In this document: piece by piece, positions 26,477 to 37,125 of the stretch | Position numbering within the stretch: position 1 is the stretch's first letter | Layout of the letters: the number at the start of each line of letters is the position of its first letter | Assembly (NCBI GenBank): GCA_028687585.1 | Contig: JAQTZV010000014.1 | Span: forward strand, 88,718 to 131,891 | Reading direction: 5' to 3' | DNA: 43,174 nt | From: Desulfuromonadaceae bacterium | GTDB taxonomy: Bacteria; Desulfobacterota; Desulfuromonadia; Geobacterales; Pseudopelobacteraceae | Notes under the pieces: model-generated | Told to the model about the DNA's origin: nothing | The model's input: only the letters and a program-made list of their open reading frames with translations | Database searches by the model: none | Made by a program: the position numbers and the translations under genes

Positions 26477-28368
26477 AGCATCACCCACGCCAGCCAGCCG
26501 ATCATCAACGCCGCTCCGGCTGCCATTCCAATCAGGGAGCGTGATACTCTTCCGTCTCCACGGGCGCCGATCCAGTGGCCGAATCTGCCGAAAAGTGCAG
26601 CCGTACGGTCGAGTGTGTCGTCGATGCATCCCTCATCTACCCACTGCCAGAGGATGGATGATAGCCATTTGTAGGGGCGGACGAACATAAAGTCGTAAAG
26701 TGCATCTACCCGCCACCCCTCCATGAGGAAGGCGGATATGCCTCTGGCTGGTGCACTTTCCAGAGCAAGTCGCTGCTGACGACGGTCGCCGCCATAGCGG
26801 AACCAGGCTGTTGAAATCCCTGCTACGGCAACAACGGCGGCAACCCCCTGCAGAAGCAGTTCGGTTGCATGCGGTAGCATCCCCTCGTGACTGCCGGGCT
26901 GGGAGAGGAAAGAGTTCAATACACCGCTCCCCAGATATTCGGGGAGGTTGAGCAGACCCCCGAAAACTCCGAGAACGGCTAATGGAATCAACGACCACTC
27001 CATGATGCGGGGTAAGGGCTTACCCTCCCCTTTTGACAAAGAGTGATTAAGGGGGACTTCCCCGGCGAAAACAATCAGCACCATCCGGATGGCATATACC
27101 GCCGTAATAAAGGCCGTGATCAGTCCAACGAAATACAGGGTGCCATAGAACCCACCACCCTTGAGCCATACCGCTCCGAGGATGCCATCCTTGCTGAAAA
27201 AACCACCGGTAAGCGGCACGCCGGCGAGGCAGACGGCTCCGGCCAGAAATGGCCAGAATGTCCCCGGTATGGTACGGCGAAGGCCACCCATCCGGAAAAT
27301 ATCCTGTTCATGGTGCATGGCGGTGATGACGCATCCGGCCCCCAGAAACAGCAGTGCCTTGAAGAAAGCATGCTCAAGCAGGTGGAAGGTGCTGGCGGTG
27401 ATGGCTCCTGCACCGACACCCAGCATCATGTAGCCGATCTGGCTGATAGTGGAGTAGGCGAGAATCCGTTTTAAATCTCGCTGCACCAGCGCGCAGGTCG
27501 CTCCGTAAAAAGCGGTCAATGCTCCCGTAATCGCGATGGCGGCGGTGACGGTCGGTGAGACGCCGATTAGCGGGAACATTCTCATCAGCAGATAGACACC
27601 TGCGGTGACCATGGTTGCCGCGTGTATCTGCGCCGAAACCGGAGTCGGGCCGGCCATGGCGTCCGGCAGCCAGACCATGAGCGGAACTTGTGCGGATTTA
27701 CCCATTGCAGCAAGCAGCATCAGCAAGCCGAGGGCGGTGATCACCCCGATGGGCATGAGATAGCCCATGCTGTTGAGTTTCGTGATGGAAACAGAGCCGA
27801 ACAGCTGGAACATCCAGACAATAGCGATGCCGAGGCCGATGTCGCCAATGCGGGTGACGATGAAGGCCTTGCGCCCGGCAGTAGCATTTTCAGGCTTCCT
27901 GTACCAGAAACCGATCAGGGCGTAAGAGCAGAAGCCGACCCCTTCCCACCCCAGATAGAGGAGCGGCAGATTCTCGGCCAGAATCAACACCAGCATTGCC
28001 GCCACGAACAGGTTGAGCAGGGCAAAAAAGCGGACGAACGAAGGGTCGTCCTTCATGTAGCCGACCGCATATATATGGATGAGGCCGCAGACAAAGGTTA
28101 TCATCAGGCAGAGCGAGAGGGAGAGTGGATCAAGATAGAGAGTAAACGGCGCCTTGAAGTCGAACGCCGCCAGCCAGGAACCGAGCTCCACTGTGACCGG
28201 TGCTGTGTATGATGCTGCGGCTCCCAGCGTTGCGGCAAAACTCCCCCAGATAACGGCGCAGGCCAGCAGCTCTGTTAGCCGTCGCGGCAGCAGTCGCCCC
28301 CCAAGTAGCAGATTGACTATCCCCCCCAGAAGCGGGAGCAGGATTATGAGTTCAAGGTAAAGTTTCAT
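26473..28368 (-). CDS. nuoL: NADH-quinone oxidoreductase subunit L
   Basis: This is the distal antiporter-like subunit with the long lateral helix at its C-terminus. It has 631 residues. Motifs are YLGWEGVGFCSYALIGFWY, KSAQVPLMVWLPDAMAGPTP (residues about 225-245) and AYSTISQIGYMMLGVG. Its ATG overlaps the nuoK stop by one base (TGATG). Confidence 0.96.
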   Translation of the reverse strand: MKLYLELIILLPLLGGIVNLLLGGRLLPRRLTELLACAVIWGSFAATLGAAASYTAPVTVELGSWLAAFDFKAPFTLYLDPLSLSLCLMITFVCGLIHIYAVGYMKDDPSFVRFFALLNLFVAAMLVLILAENLPLLYLGWEGVGFCSYALIGFWYRKPENATAGRKAFIVTRIGDIGLGIAIVWMFQLFGSVSITKLNSMGYLMPIGVITALGLLMLLAAMGKSAQVPLMVWLPDAMAGPTPVSAQIHAATMVTAGVYLLMRMFPLIGVSPTVTAAIAITGALTAFYGATCALVQRDLKRILAYSTISQIGYMMLGVGAGAITASTFHLLEHAFFKALLFLGAGCVITAMHHEQDIFRMGGLRRTIPGTFWPFLAGAVCLAGVPLTGGFFSKDGILGAVWLKGGGFYGTLYFVGLITAFITAVYAIRMVLIVFAGEVPLNHSLSKGEGKPLPRIMEWSLIPLAVLGVFGGLLNLPEYLGSGVLNSFLSQPGSHEGMLPHATELLLQGVAAVVAVAGISTAWFRYGGDRRQQRLALESAPARGISAFLMEGWRVDALYDFMFVRPYKWLSSILWQWVDEGCIDDTLDRTAALFGRFGHWIGARGDGRVSRSLIGMAAGAALMIGWLAWVML

Positions 28369-28676
28369 CAGTCCTTTAACTCCCTGAATTCATCCACATT
28401 CACTGTATTCTTGCGGCGGTGCAGATAGACTACCAGCGCCAGAGCAAGTGATACTTCGGCCGAGGTCATGGCCATGATGATCAGCGCAAACACCTGGCCG
28501 TCGGCCACCCCCCAGTGGTTTGAGCCACCCACGAAAACAAGCATCGCGGCATTGAGCATAATCTCGATCCCTATCAGCAGCATGATCACGTTTGACCGCC
28601 AGACCAGGGTGCAGACAAGCCCCAGTCCGAACAGGACGGCTGCAAGAACCAGCACGTGTGCCAACGGGACGATCAT
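28368..28676 (-). CDS. nuoK: NADH-quinone oxidoreductase subunit K
   Basis: This small membrane subunit has 102 residues and three helices. The start MIVPLAHVLVLAAVLFGLG at 28676 lies in a four-base overlap with nuoJ. The conserved membrane Glu residues are in GIEIMLNAAMLVF and MTSAEVSLALALVVYLHRR. Confidence 0.95.
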   Translation of the reverse strand: MIVPLAHVLVLAAVLFGLGLVCTLVWRSNVIMLLIGIEIMLNAAMLVFVGGSNHWGVADGQVFALIIMAMTSAEVSLALALVVYLHRRKNTVNVDEFRELKD

Positions 28677-29161
28677 GATTTTGCCTTTCTGCCAAGATAA
28701 AGTGCACCAACTACCGCAAAGAGCAGCTGCATGGATACGAGCTCGACTGCCACTCCGTATTTCCTGAATAGCGTCTCCGCAAAGTCCCGGATCGTTAGTG
28801 ATCCGGAGGCGTGAGGTGCCGCTGCGTAGCCTGTCGCGATGGTGCCGATCGAAGTCAGGATGATCCCCGCAAGTATGATCGGCAGAATCCACTGCTTCAG
28901 CTCGGGACGCCTTGCTTCATCACTCCGCCCAAGATCAAGCATCATGATGACAAACATGAACAGCACCATAACCGCGCCGGCGTAAATGATGACCTCGAAC
29001 ATCGCCACCAGCGGCGCGGCCAGCAGATAAAAAATGGTCGCCAGGCTGAAGAATGAGGTGACGAGGTAGACGATGGCATGCACCGGATGTTTTTCGGTAA
29101 TGGCCAGGATCGTGCCGATGACGGTTACCACCGCCAGTATGTAGAAGAGGTACGTTTCCAT
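28673..29161 (-). CDS. nuoJ: NADH-quinone oxidoreductase subunit J
   Basis: This membrane subunit has 162 residues and about five helices. The family motif VIIYAGAVMVLFMFVIMMLD is near residue 60. It overlaps nuoI by one base upstream and nuoK by four bases downstream. Confidence 0.95.
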   Translation of the reverse strand: METYLFYILAVVTVIGTILAITEKHPVHAIVYLVTSFFSLATIFYLLAAPLVAMFEVIIYAGAVMVLFMFVIMMLDLGRSDEARRPELKQWILPIILAGIILTSIGTIATGYAAAPHASGSLTIRDFAETLFRKYGVAVELVSMQLLFAVVGALYLGRKAKS

Positions 29162-29691
29162 TACGGCAGCAGCCCCCGTACATCCACCGGCGGCTTCTCC
29201 TCTGCTCCGCTGCCGCGCGGCTGGGTCACGCCGATGCCTGCATGACGGTAAAAATTGTAATCGGGCGATTTGCCGCAGCCGTCGATCAGCAGATCTTCCT
29301 TTTCATAGACCAGATCCATGATGTCACGCGTGCAGATTTCGAAATCGGGTGTCATCTGGATCGCCAGAGTCGGACACGCTTCGGCGCAGAGGCCGCAGAA
29401 AATGCAGCGGGCGAAGTTGATCCGGAACCACTCGGCATAGCGCCGTCCGTCCGGACCTTCCGCCGACTGCATGGTGATGCAGTCCACCGGGCAGGACGCC
29501 GAACAGAGCTGGCAGGCTACGCAGCGCTCGCCGCCGTCCGGGTCGCGGGTCAGCACAATACGGGCCCGGTAACGCGGATAGGGGGTGCGCTTCTCCTCCG
29601 GGTACTGGATCGTCACCGGTCGCCGGAAGATATGCTTCCAGGTGATCCACATCCCGGTCAGGAGGGCTGCTATGTCGGATAAAATCTTCAC
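29161..29691 (-). CDS. nuoI: NADH-quinone oxidoreductase subunit I
   Basis: This peripheral-arm subunit carries two 4Fe-4S clusters (N6a, N6b). It has 176 residues. The two ferredoxin motifs [15 protein letters not shown] and [12 protein letters not shown] are complete. The N-terminal amphipathic stretch [20 protein letters not shown] is standard. It starts one base after the nuoH stop. Confidence 0.96.
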   Translation of the reverse strand: MKILSDIAALLTGMWITWKHIFRRPVTIQYPEEKRTPYPRYRARIVLTRDPDGGERCVACQLCSASCPVDCITMQSAEGPDGRRYAEWFRINFARCIFCGLCAEACPTLAIQMTPDFEICTRDIMDLVYEKEDLLIDGCGKSPDYNFYRHAGIGVTQPRGSGAEEKPPVDVRGLLP

Positions 29692-29692
29692 A

Positions 29693-30685
29693 TCAGCCTC
29701 TCAAAACCAGCCACCAACCGGTCACTACTATGTTGACCAGAGCCAGCGGAGTCAGGACCTTCCAACCGAAATGCATCAGCTGGTCGTAGCGGAGTCGAGG
29801 CATGGTGCCGCGCATCCAGATGAACAGGAAGGCAAAGGAGAACACTTTGAGCGTAAACCAGATAACCGGTGGCAGCCATGGCCCGTGCCATCCACCCAGG
29901 AAAAATGTCGCTGCCAGCCCCCCCAGCACGATGATGTTAATATACTCTCCCACGAAAAAGAGACCGAAACGCATACCGGAGTATTCGGTGTGGTACCCGG
30001 CTACCAACTCCCCCTCCGCTTCGGGAAGATCGAATGGAATCCGCTTGCATTCGGCGGCGATGCTGATCAGGAAGATTGTGAAGGCCAGCGGCTGATAGAC
30101 GATAAACCAGCAGCCTGACTGGGCGTTGACGATATCCGATAGACGGAACGAGCGGGCCAGCATCACCACCGGTACCAGGGAGAGCCCCATGGAAAGTTCG
30201 TAGGAGATCAGCTGGGCGAGTCCACGGATACTCCCGAGCAGGGCATACTTGGAGTTCGAAGCCCATCCGCCGAGGGCGACACCGTAGACCGCAACCGAGG
30301 AGAGCGCCATGAACAGGAGCAGTCCCACGTTCAGATCAGAGACCTGCATCTGCACCGTATGGCCGAAAAGAGTCAGCGGCGCGCCAAAGGGGATGACGGC
30401 AAAGATCATGATGGCCGGTATAGCGGCCATGGCAGGAGCCAGGTAAAACAGCCACTTATCAGCCCCGATCGGCCGAAAGTCCTCCTTGGTCAGGAGTTTG
30501 ATCAGGTCGGCCAACGGCTGCAGCAGGCCGAAGGGGCCGGCACGGTTCGGCCCTTTTCGGTCCTGAATCCAGGCCAGCACCTTGCGCTCGGCAAAAACCA
30601 GATAGGCCGCCAGGGTCAGGATGACGACGAAGACGAGGCCGATCTTGACCAGGATGAGCGCTATGTCAATGGGGTCATATATCAT
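29693..30685 (-). CDS. nuoH: NADH-quinone oxidoreductase subunit H
   Basis: This subunit forms the quinone chamber at the membrane interface. It has 330 residues and about eight helices. Motifs are [38 protein letters not shown] and [20 protein letters not shown]. Its start overlaps the nuoG stop by 11 bases, with AAGGAG eight bases before the ATG, inside nuoG. Confidence 0.96.
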   Translation of the reverse strand: MIYDPIDIALILVKIGLVFVVILTLAAYLVFAERKVLAWIQDRKGPNRAGPFGLLQPLADLIKLLTKEDFRPIGADKWLFYLAPAMAAIPAIMIFAVIPFGAPLTLFGHTVQMQVSDLNVGLLLFMALSSVAVYGVALGGWASNSKYALLGSIRGLAQLISYELSMGLSLVPVVMLARSFRLSDIVNAQSGCWFIVYQPLAFTIFLISIAAECKRIPFDLPEAEGELVAGYHTEYSGMRFGLFFVGEYINIIVLGGLAATFFLGGWHGPWLPPVIWFTLKVFSFAFLFIWMRGTMPRLRYDQLMHFGWKVLTPLALVNIVVTGWWLVLRG

Positions 30686-32561
30686 TGATTATGACTCCTT
30701 CACATTCTGCATCAAGTCCTCGCAGCCGCTCCCACTCACCGGTAAACGGCTCTGTAATCAGCTCTCCTCCGAGCCCTTCAATTACGGCTGCCAATATCTG
30801 CCAGGCCGGCTGCGGTTCACCACCCGGCGGGGCTGTGCGATGGATGTGCGGCGGATGGACGGCGGGATCAAGACCCCGGATCGGCACCCCCGGGTTCATA
30901 ACTTTATTGAAACGCTGTACACGTCCCTCGTGATTTATGAAAGTACCCTTCATCTCCACCCAGGCGGTGGTGGGAAAGAATATCTGTGCCGCCTGAACGG
31001 TCTCAGTCATGCGCCAGTCGAGTGCTGCCACAAACGGGATTCCCTCAAGCAGCTTTTGCGGAATATCGGCCTCCACAGAAATGACCCCCTTGATATCACC
31101 GCTCGATATGGCCTGTTCAAAGCTTACGCCCAAATGTTTTAGAGCCAGTTTTGACGCTCCATAACTATTGGCTGCCGGAAACAGAACGGCCAGTTTCAGG
31201 TGGTCATGCTGATGCAGCGTCGTTGCCAGCTGGTCAGGTATGTCGGCAGCAGAACGGATAAGCACCGGATTTTTGGCATCCGAGAGCGGCACTGCATCCA
31301 ACCGGTCAACCGTCGTAACATCGCAGGGGAGTGAGATCCCGTCTCCGACGGTATAAACCGTAGCTCCGTTCCGCCACGCCTGCCGGATAGCCAGCGCCAG
31401 CATCGGGGCATCCTGCAGAGGATCGCAGCCGTAGACGACAATACAGTCCGACTCTCTGACATCTCTCTGTGAAGCTGATCTGCCGGCGGTCAGCAGTTGG
31501 AATAGCGGGAGTGTTCTGCCACTCTCCTCCTCTGAGGCAAAGTAACAGAGGGCTCCGGACGATGTCAGCTCTGCAAGCGTTGGCAGGAGCAGGGCCGCTT
31601 CCAGCGATAGCCGCGAAGATCCGACTATTGCGATGCTGCCGGTTCCGTACCGCTCTTCGGTCTGGGCAATGCGAAACAGCAGCGCCTTCAGTGCCTCGTT
31701 ACGACTTGATTCCACCCCATCAATCAGGGGAGTGCGGGGGCGCTGCGGATCATTTACCTCTCCGTTTGCAAAGCGTCCCCGATCGCAGATGAACCAGCTG
31801 TTGACCGCTTCGTTCCGTCTGGCGATTGACTTGAGCAGCTCCCGGTAACGAGCCACCGGTGTTGTGTTGCACCCCAGTGAACAGCCGGGACATACCGAGG
31901 GGGCCATGTCGTAATCCCAGTAGCGGGCGCGGAAGCGGGCGGTCTTGTCAGTGAATACCCCGGTTGGGCAGATATCTACAAGATTGCCGGAGAAGGGTGA
32001 CTCCAGTTGACCCTCCCGGAATCGTCCGAAGTATACCCTCCCCGCGCTCCCCATGACGCCGAAGTCCGTCCCCCCCGCGTACTCCTGATAAAAACGGACG
32101 CAGCGGTAGCATTGAATACAGCGGTTCATCTCGTGCTGAATATACGGCCCCAGATCCTGATTGATATGTGTGCGCTTTTTGCCGTCATATCGGCGGATGC
32201 CGTGTCCTCCGGCGATTGTGTAGTCCTGAAGCTGGCATTCGCCCCCTTCGTCGCAGACCGGGCAGTCGTGAGGGTGGTTGATCATCAGCCACTCAATGAC
32301 ATTGCGCCGCATGGTAACCGCTTCGGGATCGGTCGTTGATACAACCATGCCATCCTGGGCGGGGAGCATGCAGGACATCTGAATCCCCTTGACCGGACCC
32401 TCCATCATCCTGACGGCACAGACCCGACAGGCTCCGGCCTTCCCCAGTGCAGGGTGCCAGCAGAAGTGCGGGATCGGGATGTCCACGGATTGCGCCGCTT
32501 CCAGCACAGTGACCCCGTCGGCGACCTCAACCGCTATGTTGTCGATGATCAGTTTCGGCAT
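30675..32561 (-). CDS. nuoG: NADH-quinone oxidoreductase subunit G
   Basis: This large iron-sulfur subunit has 628 residues. The N-terminal 2Fe-2S motifs (HFCWHPALGKAGACRVCAVR), the HDCPVCDEGGECQLQ stretch, the CIQCYRCVRF 4Fe-4S set, and the later CPGCSLGCN are present, followed by a molybdopterin-oxidoreductase-like domain. It is shorter than the 900-residue E. coli protein, mainly in the C-terminal part. It overlaps nuoF by 13 bases. Confidence 0.95.
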   Translation of the reverse strand: MPKLIIDNIAVEVADGVTVLEAAQSVDIPIPHFCWHPALGKAGACRVCAVRMMEGPVKGIQMSCMLPAQDGMVVSTTDPEAVTMRRNVIEWLMINHPHDCPVCDEGGECQLQDYTIAGGHGIRRYDGKKRTHINQDLGPYIQHEMNRCIQCYRCVRFYQEYAGGTDFGVMGSAGRVYFGRFREGQLESPFSGNLVDICPTGVFTDKTARFRARYWDYDMAPSVCPGCSLGCNTTPVARYRELLKSIARRNEAVNSWFICDRGRFANGEVNDPQRPRTPLIDGVESSRNEALKALLFRIAQTEERYGTGSIAIVGSSRLSLEAALLLPTLAELTSSGALCYFASEEESGRTLPLFQLLTAGRSASQRDVRESDCIVVYGCDPLQDAPMLALAIRQAWRNGATVYTVGDGISLPCDVTTVDRLDAVPLSDAKNPVLIRSAADIPDQLATTLHQHDHLKLAVLFPAANSYGASKLALKHLGVSFEQAISSGDIKGVISVEADIPQKLLEGIPFVAALDWRMTETVQAAQIFFPTTAWVEMKGTFINHEGRVQRFNKVMNPGVPIRGLDPAVHPPHIHRTAPPGGEPQPAWQILAAVIEGLGGELITEPFTGEWERLRGLDAECEGVIINDI

Positions 32562-33814
32562 GGGCAGTTCCCGGTTTTGATATGTTCCAGAATTTCATCC
32601 TCAAAATGTTTGAGCAGACCGTCCACCGGCCCCATGGCACCGGGTGCCAGTGCGCAGAATGCGTAATTAAGATATTTGACGTGCTCCTTCAGGATCGCTA
32701 TATGCTCTTCGCTCCCGTTTCCGGATTCAATCTGCTCAAGCGTATGTACGACGAACGGTAAACCTTCACGGCAGGGGGTGCACCAGCCGCACGATTCACG
32801 AGCATAGAAGCGCACCAGATTGAGGGTGGCCGCCACCATGCAGGTCTGCTGGTCGAATACTACAATACCGCCGGTGCCGAGGCGTGATCCTGCTTTGGCA
32901 ACCGGATCAAAATCCATCGGTACCCCCCAATGGTCCGCGGTAAAATAGGGAGTGGAGGCACCGCCCGGAAGGCACGCCTTGAAACTGCTCCCCGGGCGCA
33001 TGCCTCCGCAGGGGCCGTCGATAATCTCTCCCAGAGACATCCCCAGAGGCAGTTCGAAACAGGCCGGGTTCGCCACGTGGCCACTGACACAGAAAAGTTT
33101 CATTCCGGCCGCTTCGGGGGTGGCCGCCGTCTCTTTGAACCACTGCGCCCCCTGGGCGATAATGTACGGTACGTTGGCCAGACTCTCTACATTGTTGACG
33201 ACGGTCGGCCCCCCCCAGAGTCCTTTTATGGCGGGGAACGGCGGCTTGGCGCGCGGGTTGGCCCGTTTTCCCTCCAGAGCGTTCATCAGAGCGGTCTCTT
33301 CGCCGCAGATGTAGCGCCCGGCCGAAACATGCACATCAATATCGCAGGAAAAGCCGCTCCCCAGAATATTCTCCCCCAGCAGCCCTTCCGCCGTCGCTTC
33401 GGCAATGGCCCGGCGGAGATTCGTCGCTGCCTGTTCGTAGCCGCGCCGGATGAAGATGAATGAGTGGCGCACACCGATGGCGTAGCAGGCCAGCACCATT
33501 CCTTCGATCAGAGAGTAGGGATTTGCTTCGAGCAGGATGCGGTCTTTGTAGGTGCCGGGCTCCATCTCGTCGCAGTTGCAGATCAGCCAGCGCGGTCCGG
33601 TCAGGTTGCGCGGCACGAACGACCACTTCTTGCCGGTCGGGAAACCAGCGCCCCCCCGTCCGCGAATTCCGGAGTCCATGACTGCCTGCTGCACTTCGTC
33701 GGGCGACATGCCGGCCAGCGCCTTTTTCAGCGCGGCAAAGCCCCCCTCGCTCTTGTATTCGGCAAAGGTTACACAGCGCTCCGGCTTGTTATGTCGAAAG
33801 AGAATCTGTTCCAT
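32549..33814 (-). CDS. nuoF: NADH-quinone oxidoreductase subunit F
   Basis: This subunit binds NADH and FMN and carries cluster N3. It has 421 residues. Visible are the nucleotide-binding GRGGAGFPTGKKW, YICGEETALMNALEGKRANP, and the cluster motif ESCGWCTPCREG with a downstream Cys in NYAFCALAPGA. It overlaps nuoE by one base. Its presence means this complex has an NADH-oxidising module. Confidence 0.96.
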   Translation of the reverse strand: MEQILFRHNKPERCVTFAEYKSEGGFAALKKALAGMSPDEVQQAVMDSGIRGRGGAGFPTGKKWSFVPRNLTGPRWLICNCDEMEPGTYKDRILLEANPYSLIEGMVLACYAIGVRHSFIFIRRGYEQAATNLRRAIAEATAEGLLGENILGSGFSCDIDVHVSAGRYICGEETALMNALEGKRANPRAKPPFPAIKGLWGGPTVVNNVESLANVPYIIAQGAQWFKETAATPEAAGMKLFCVSGHVANPACFELPLGMSLGEIIDGPCGGMRPGSSFKACLPGGASTPYFTADHWGVPMDFDPVAKAGSRLGTGGIVVFDQQTCMVAATLNLVRFYARESCGWCTPCREGLPFVVHTLEQIESGNGSEEHIAILKEHVKYLNYAFCALAPGAMGPVDGLLKHFEDEILEHIKTGNCPCRN

Positions 33815-34284
33815 CAGCGGTTCCGCTCCCGTTCAATCAATCCGGCTGCATTCTCAACAGTAACCCTGCCGCATATCGTGTCGCCGATCATCACTGCCGG
33901 TGCCTCCCCGCAGTTGCCGAGGCAGCAGCAGGGGAGCAGGGTGAAGGTGCCGTCAGTTGTCGTCTCGCCCGGTTTGATGCCGAGCAGTCCGGAGAGGTGG
34001 CTCAGCAAGGATTCGCCCCCCATGGCCCAGCAGGAGATTGAGTCGCAGACGTGGATCACACTCCGTCCGACCGGGCGGCGATAGATCATCTCGTAAAAGG
34101 TGGCCAGCTCCTCCACCTGCAGAGGCGAGAGTCCAAGAAGTTCTGCCGCCTCGACAACCGCCTCGTCGGTCAGCCAGCCGTAATGCGCCTGTAGCGCCTT
34201 CATCACATCGACAGCAGCTTCGCGATTGGTGATGGCTGCGGAGACACGAGACTGGAGTTTTGTTTTTAGTTCGGTTGGTATCAT
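33814..34284 (-). CDS. nuoE: NADH-quinone oxidoreductase subunit E
   Basis: This subunit carries the 2Fe-2S cluster N1a in the NADH module. It has 156 residues and a thioredoxin-like fold. The four ligands are present as Cys80, Cys85 (HVCDSISCW) and Cys121, Cys125 (CLGNCGEAP); Cys119 and Cys120 make an extra Cys run. It starts three bases after the nuoBCD stop. Confidence 0.95.
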   Translation of the reverse strand: MIPTELKTKLQSRVSAAITNREAAVDVMKALQAHYGWLTDEAVVEAAELLGLSPLQVEELATFYEMIYRRPVGRSVIHVCDSISCWAMGGESLLSHLSGLLGIKPGETTTDGTFTLLPCCCLGNCGEAPAVMIGDTICGRVTVENAAGLIERERNR

Positions 34285-34287
34285 CTT

Positions 34288-36669
34288 TTACCTGTCCAGA
34301 TCTGCAAGTACAAAATCTATCGACCCCAGTATCGCCAGGAAATCTGCCAGCAGCCAGCCTCTGCTCATTGCGGGAAGCGCCTGTATATGCGGAAAACTGG
34401 GGGTTTTGATCCTGACGCGGTACGGGATGTTGAGCCCGTCAGAGACGATAAAATAGCCGTTTTCCCCCTTGGGGGCCTCGATGGCGCAGTAGTTCTCCCC
34501 TTTTGGTGCAGACATCCCCCGTGTGCTGTTGACGAAGTGATGGATCAGCGATTCGATATCCTTGAGTGTGTCCGGCTTCTGCGGCAGAACGTAGCGGTAG
34601 TCGTCGGTCATCCAGCGTCCGGACGGCATGCTCTCCACGCATTGCTGCACGATGCGCAGCGACTGCTGAATCTCCTCCATGCGAACCAGATAGCGCGCCC
34701 AGCAGTCGCCAGTGTCTGCGGTCGGAATGTCGAAGGCAAAGCGCTCATAGCCGGAATAGGGGATTTTCTTGCGCAGATCCCACTCCATGCCGCAGGCTCT
34801 CAGATTCGGCCCGGAGAGTCCCCATTCCAGGGCATCACACTTCGAGATCGCGCCGACACCTTTCAATCGGGCCATGAAGATCGGATTTTTATCCAGCAGG
34901 GAGTGGTACTCCTTCAGACGCGACGGCATCCAGGCAAGAAAGTCTTTGACCGGACGCTGCCAGTCATCCGGCAGATCCTCGGCAACGCCGCCGATGCGGA
35001 ACCAGGCTGGGTGCATCCTGCCGCCGGTGATCATCTCCACGATGTCGAAAATTTTCTCCCGGTCGGTAAAGGTGTAGAAAACCGGCGTCATCGCTCCGAT
35101 ATCAGCGGCGAAGGTACCGAGCCAGACGAGATGATTGGCGATGCGGAATAGCTCGGACAGCATGACCCGGATGGTTTCGGCCCGTTCCGGGACGGTGATG
35201 CCGCATAGGTTCTCCACCGAATGGCAGTAGGCCAGGTTGTTCTGCACCCCGGACAGGTAGTCGATCCGGTCGGTGTATGGAATGAACTTGTTCCACTGCT
35301 GGCGTTCAGCAATCTTTTCCGCGCCGCGGTGGTGATACCCGATGTCGCTCTCTATATCGACTATTTCCTCGCCGTCCAGCTTCAACATGCAGCGGATGAT
35401 TCCGTGGGTGCCGGGATGCTGTGGACCCAGATTGAGGATAAGGGTGTCAGAGTCATTGTCGGCGAAGAACTGTTCTGCCGGCAGTGACTGGAACCTGCGG
35501 GCATCTTCGAGGGTGTAGGGGGACATCTCGGTACCCCGGAAGGGGTGCGATTTGCGCAGGGGATGCCCCTCCCAGTCGTGCGGCATCAGGATCCGGCGCA
35601 GGTTAGGGTGTCCGGCAAAGCGGAGCCCGTACATGTCGTAGACCTCCCTCTCGTACCAGTTGGCATTGGCGAAGACTTTGGTGACGCTGGGGAGCGGTAC
35701 CGAATCATCCAGGAGCTCGGTCTTGATGCGGATATGTCCGGGGATTTCGAAGTTGAGCAGGTGGTAGTTGACCGTATAGGCTTTGAAGCGCTCCGGTTCA
35801 CGGCGGCAGGAGTCATCAACGCAGGCGATGTCTTCAAGGCGTTTAAAGGGGGCAGATGGGCGGTTCTTCAGGCGGGCGAGCACTTCGGGAAGCAGATCCG
35901 GTGCAATCCGGTAGGTGAGCATGTCGGTGGCGGAGTCGTCGCGGCGGATCTGTTCGCCGAAGATCGCCTCCAGCTCGCCGGCCATGCCGAAGTCGGGGTA
36001 ATCATGCTTCGGTGCCGGAGGACGCCACTGCTTGTCACTCCGAGGCATCCAGCTGCGGGGATGCCCGACTGAAACGCCACGGATGGCGGTTCCCTCCAGG
36101 CCCGGGCCGCGTGGGTCGCAGGTTTTGGTGACGCCCTCCACCAGCAGCGGCACGGTTGTCCCCTGGCTGCCGCCTTTCATGTGCAGCACCGGGCGGGCGG
36201 GACGCTCGCCGCTCCTGATCTTCTCCTGCAGCAGCATCAGCCCCTGCAGGAACGCCTCGGGACGGGGCGGGCAGCCGGGTATGTAGACGTCAACCGGCAG
36301 GAACTGATTAACCCCCTGTACAACGCTGTAGACGTCGTACATGCCGCCGGAGTTGGAGCAGCTCCCCATGGAGACCACCCAGCGCGGCTCGGCCATCTGC
36401 TCGTACAGGCGGAGGATGTTGGGGGCCATCTTACGGAACGGAGTGCCGGCAATGACCATCAGGTCGGCCTCACGCGGCGAGCCGCGCAGTACTTCCGCCC
36501 CGAAACGGGAGACATCGTAGCGCGAGGTAAATGACGTCATCATCTCGACAAAACAGCAGGAGAGTCCGAAAAACATCGGCCAGAGCGAATTAGCCCTTCC
36601 CCAGTTGATCAGGTCGTCCAGATTTGTCAGCAGTATGTTGTCAGGAATTTCCTGTTGCATTATGCCCAT
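34288..36669 (-). CDS. nuoBCD: fused NADH-quinone oxidoreductase subunits B, C and D
   Basis: One 793-residue chain contains three complex I subunits. NuoB (about 1-170) keeps all four N2 cluster ligands: Cys38, Cys39, Cys104 and Cys133. A linker of about 50 residues leads to NuoC (about 225-370, with [20 protein letters not shown] and [12 protein letters not shown]). NuoD (about 395-793) has [21 protein letters not shown] and the family C-terminus VLADLDR. The start MGIMQQEIP at 36669 has AGGAAG upstream and overlaps the nuoA end; the frame is open further. NuoCD fusion is common; B-C-D fusion is rarer. Confidence 0.95.
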   Translation of the reverse strand: MGIMQQEIPDNILLTNLDDLINWGRANSLWPMFFGLSCCFVEMMTSFTSRYDVSRFGAEVLRGSPREADLMVIAGTPFRKMAPNILRLYEQMAEPRWVVSMGSCSNSGGMYDVYSVVQGVNQFLPVDVYIPGCPPRPEAFLQGLMLLQEKIRSGERPARPVLHMKGGSQGTTVPLLVEGVTKTCDPRGPGLEGTAIRGVSVGHPRSWMPRSDKQWRPPAPKHDYPDFGMAGELEAIFGEQIRRDDSATDMLTYRIAPDLLPEVLARLKNRPSAPFKRLEDIACVDDSCRREPERFKAYTVNYHLLNFEIPGHIRIKTELLDDSVPLPSVTKVFANANWYEREVYDMYGLRFAGHPNLRRILMPHDWEGHPLRKSHPFRGTEMSPYTLEDARRFQSLPAEQFFADNDSDTLILNLGPQHPGTHGIIRCMLKLDGEEIVDIESDIGYHHRGAEKIAERQQWNKFIPYTDRIDYLSGVQNNLAYCHSVENLCGITVPERAETIRVMLSELFRIANHLVWLGTFAADIGAMTPVFYTFTDREKIFDIVEMITGGRMHPAWFRIGGVAEDLPDDWQRPVKDFLAWMPSRLKEYHSLLDKNPIFMARLKGVGAISKCDALEWGLSGPNLRACGMEWDLRKKIPYSGYERFAFDIPTADTGDCWARYLVRMEEIQQSLRIVQQCVESMPSGRWMTDDYRYVLPQKPDTLKDIESLIHHFVNSTRGMSAPKGENYCAIEAPKGENGYFIVSDGLNIPYRVRIKTPSFPHIQALPAMSRGWLLADFLAILGSIDFVLADLDR

Positions 36670-37057
36670 TGTACTTCCTGTTTTTACCTGCAGAGGGGCC
36701 CCACTCCAGACCACCCTTGATCCACAGCCACGCCAGTCCCAGCATCAGAGCCCCTGTGAAAAAAGTAATATGGATCAGACCCGGCATGCCGAGCTGATCC
36801 CAGTCCGTTGCCCAGGTAAAGATAAATGCGGTTTCCACATCGAAGACGATAAAATATATGGCAATCAGGTAAAACGGGACTGAAAGTGGACGGCGGGCGG
36901 CTCCGCTTGGAATGACGCCCGATTCATACGGCATCTCCTTGTTGCGGCAGGTTTTTTTTGCCCCCAGCCACCAGGCGGCAGAGAGCAACACTCCGATCAT
37001 CAGAACGGCAGCAACGGTATAAATGATCAGCGGTAACAGTTCATTGAAAATCTGCAT
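36641..37057 (-). CDS. nuoA: NADH-quinone oxidoreductase subunit A
   Basis: This membrane subunit has 138 residues and three helices. The motif [20 protein letters not shown] and the acidic [12 protein letters not shown] are family hallmarks. AAGGTGG lies 12 bases before the ATG. It is the first nuo gene. Its 3' end overlaps nuoBCD by 29 bases. Confidence 0.95.
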   Translation of the reverse strand: MQIFNELLPLIIYTVAAVLMIGVLLSAAWWLGAKKTCRNKEMPYESGVIPSGAARRPLSVPFYLIAIYFIVFDVETAFIFTWATDWDQLGMPGLIHITFFTGALMLGLAWLWIKGGLEWGPSAGKNRKYNGHNATGNS

Positions 37058-37059
37058 GT

Positions 37060-37122
37060 CTATAGTTCTACCACCTTATTCATAAAAAACAGAATCAATT
37101 TGGCAACTCCTTTCAGCAGCAT
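37060..37122 (-). CDS. possible 20-residue hydrophobic peptide between wrbA and nuoA
   Basis: ATG 37122-37120 begins three bases after the wrbA stop, with AAGGG eight bases upstream. It encodes MLLKGVAKLILFFMNKVVEL and stops two bases before the nuoA ATG. The peptide is hydrophobic with Lys residues, compatible with one membrane helix. The tight fit between two genes and the ribosome site suggest it may be translated. Chance is not excluded at this length. Confidence 0.35.
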   Translation of the reverse strand: MLLKGVAKLILFFMNKVVEL

Positions 37123-37125
37123 GTT

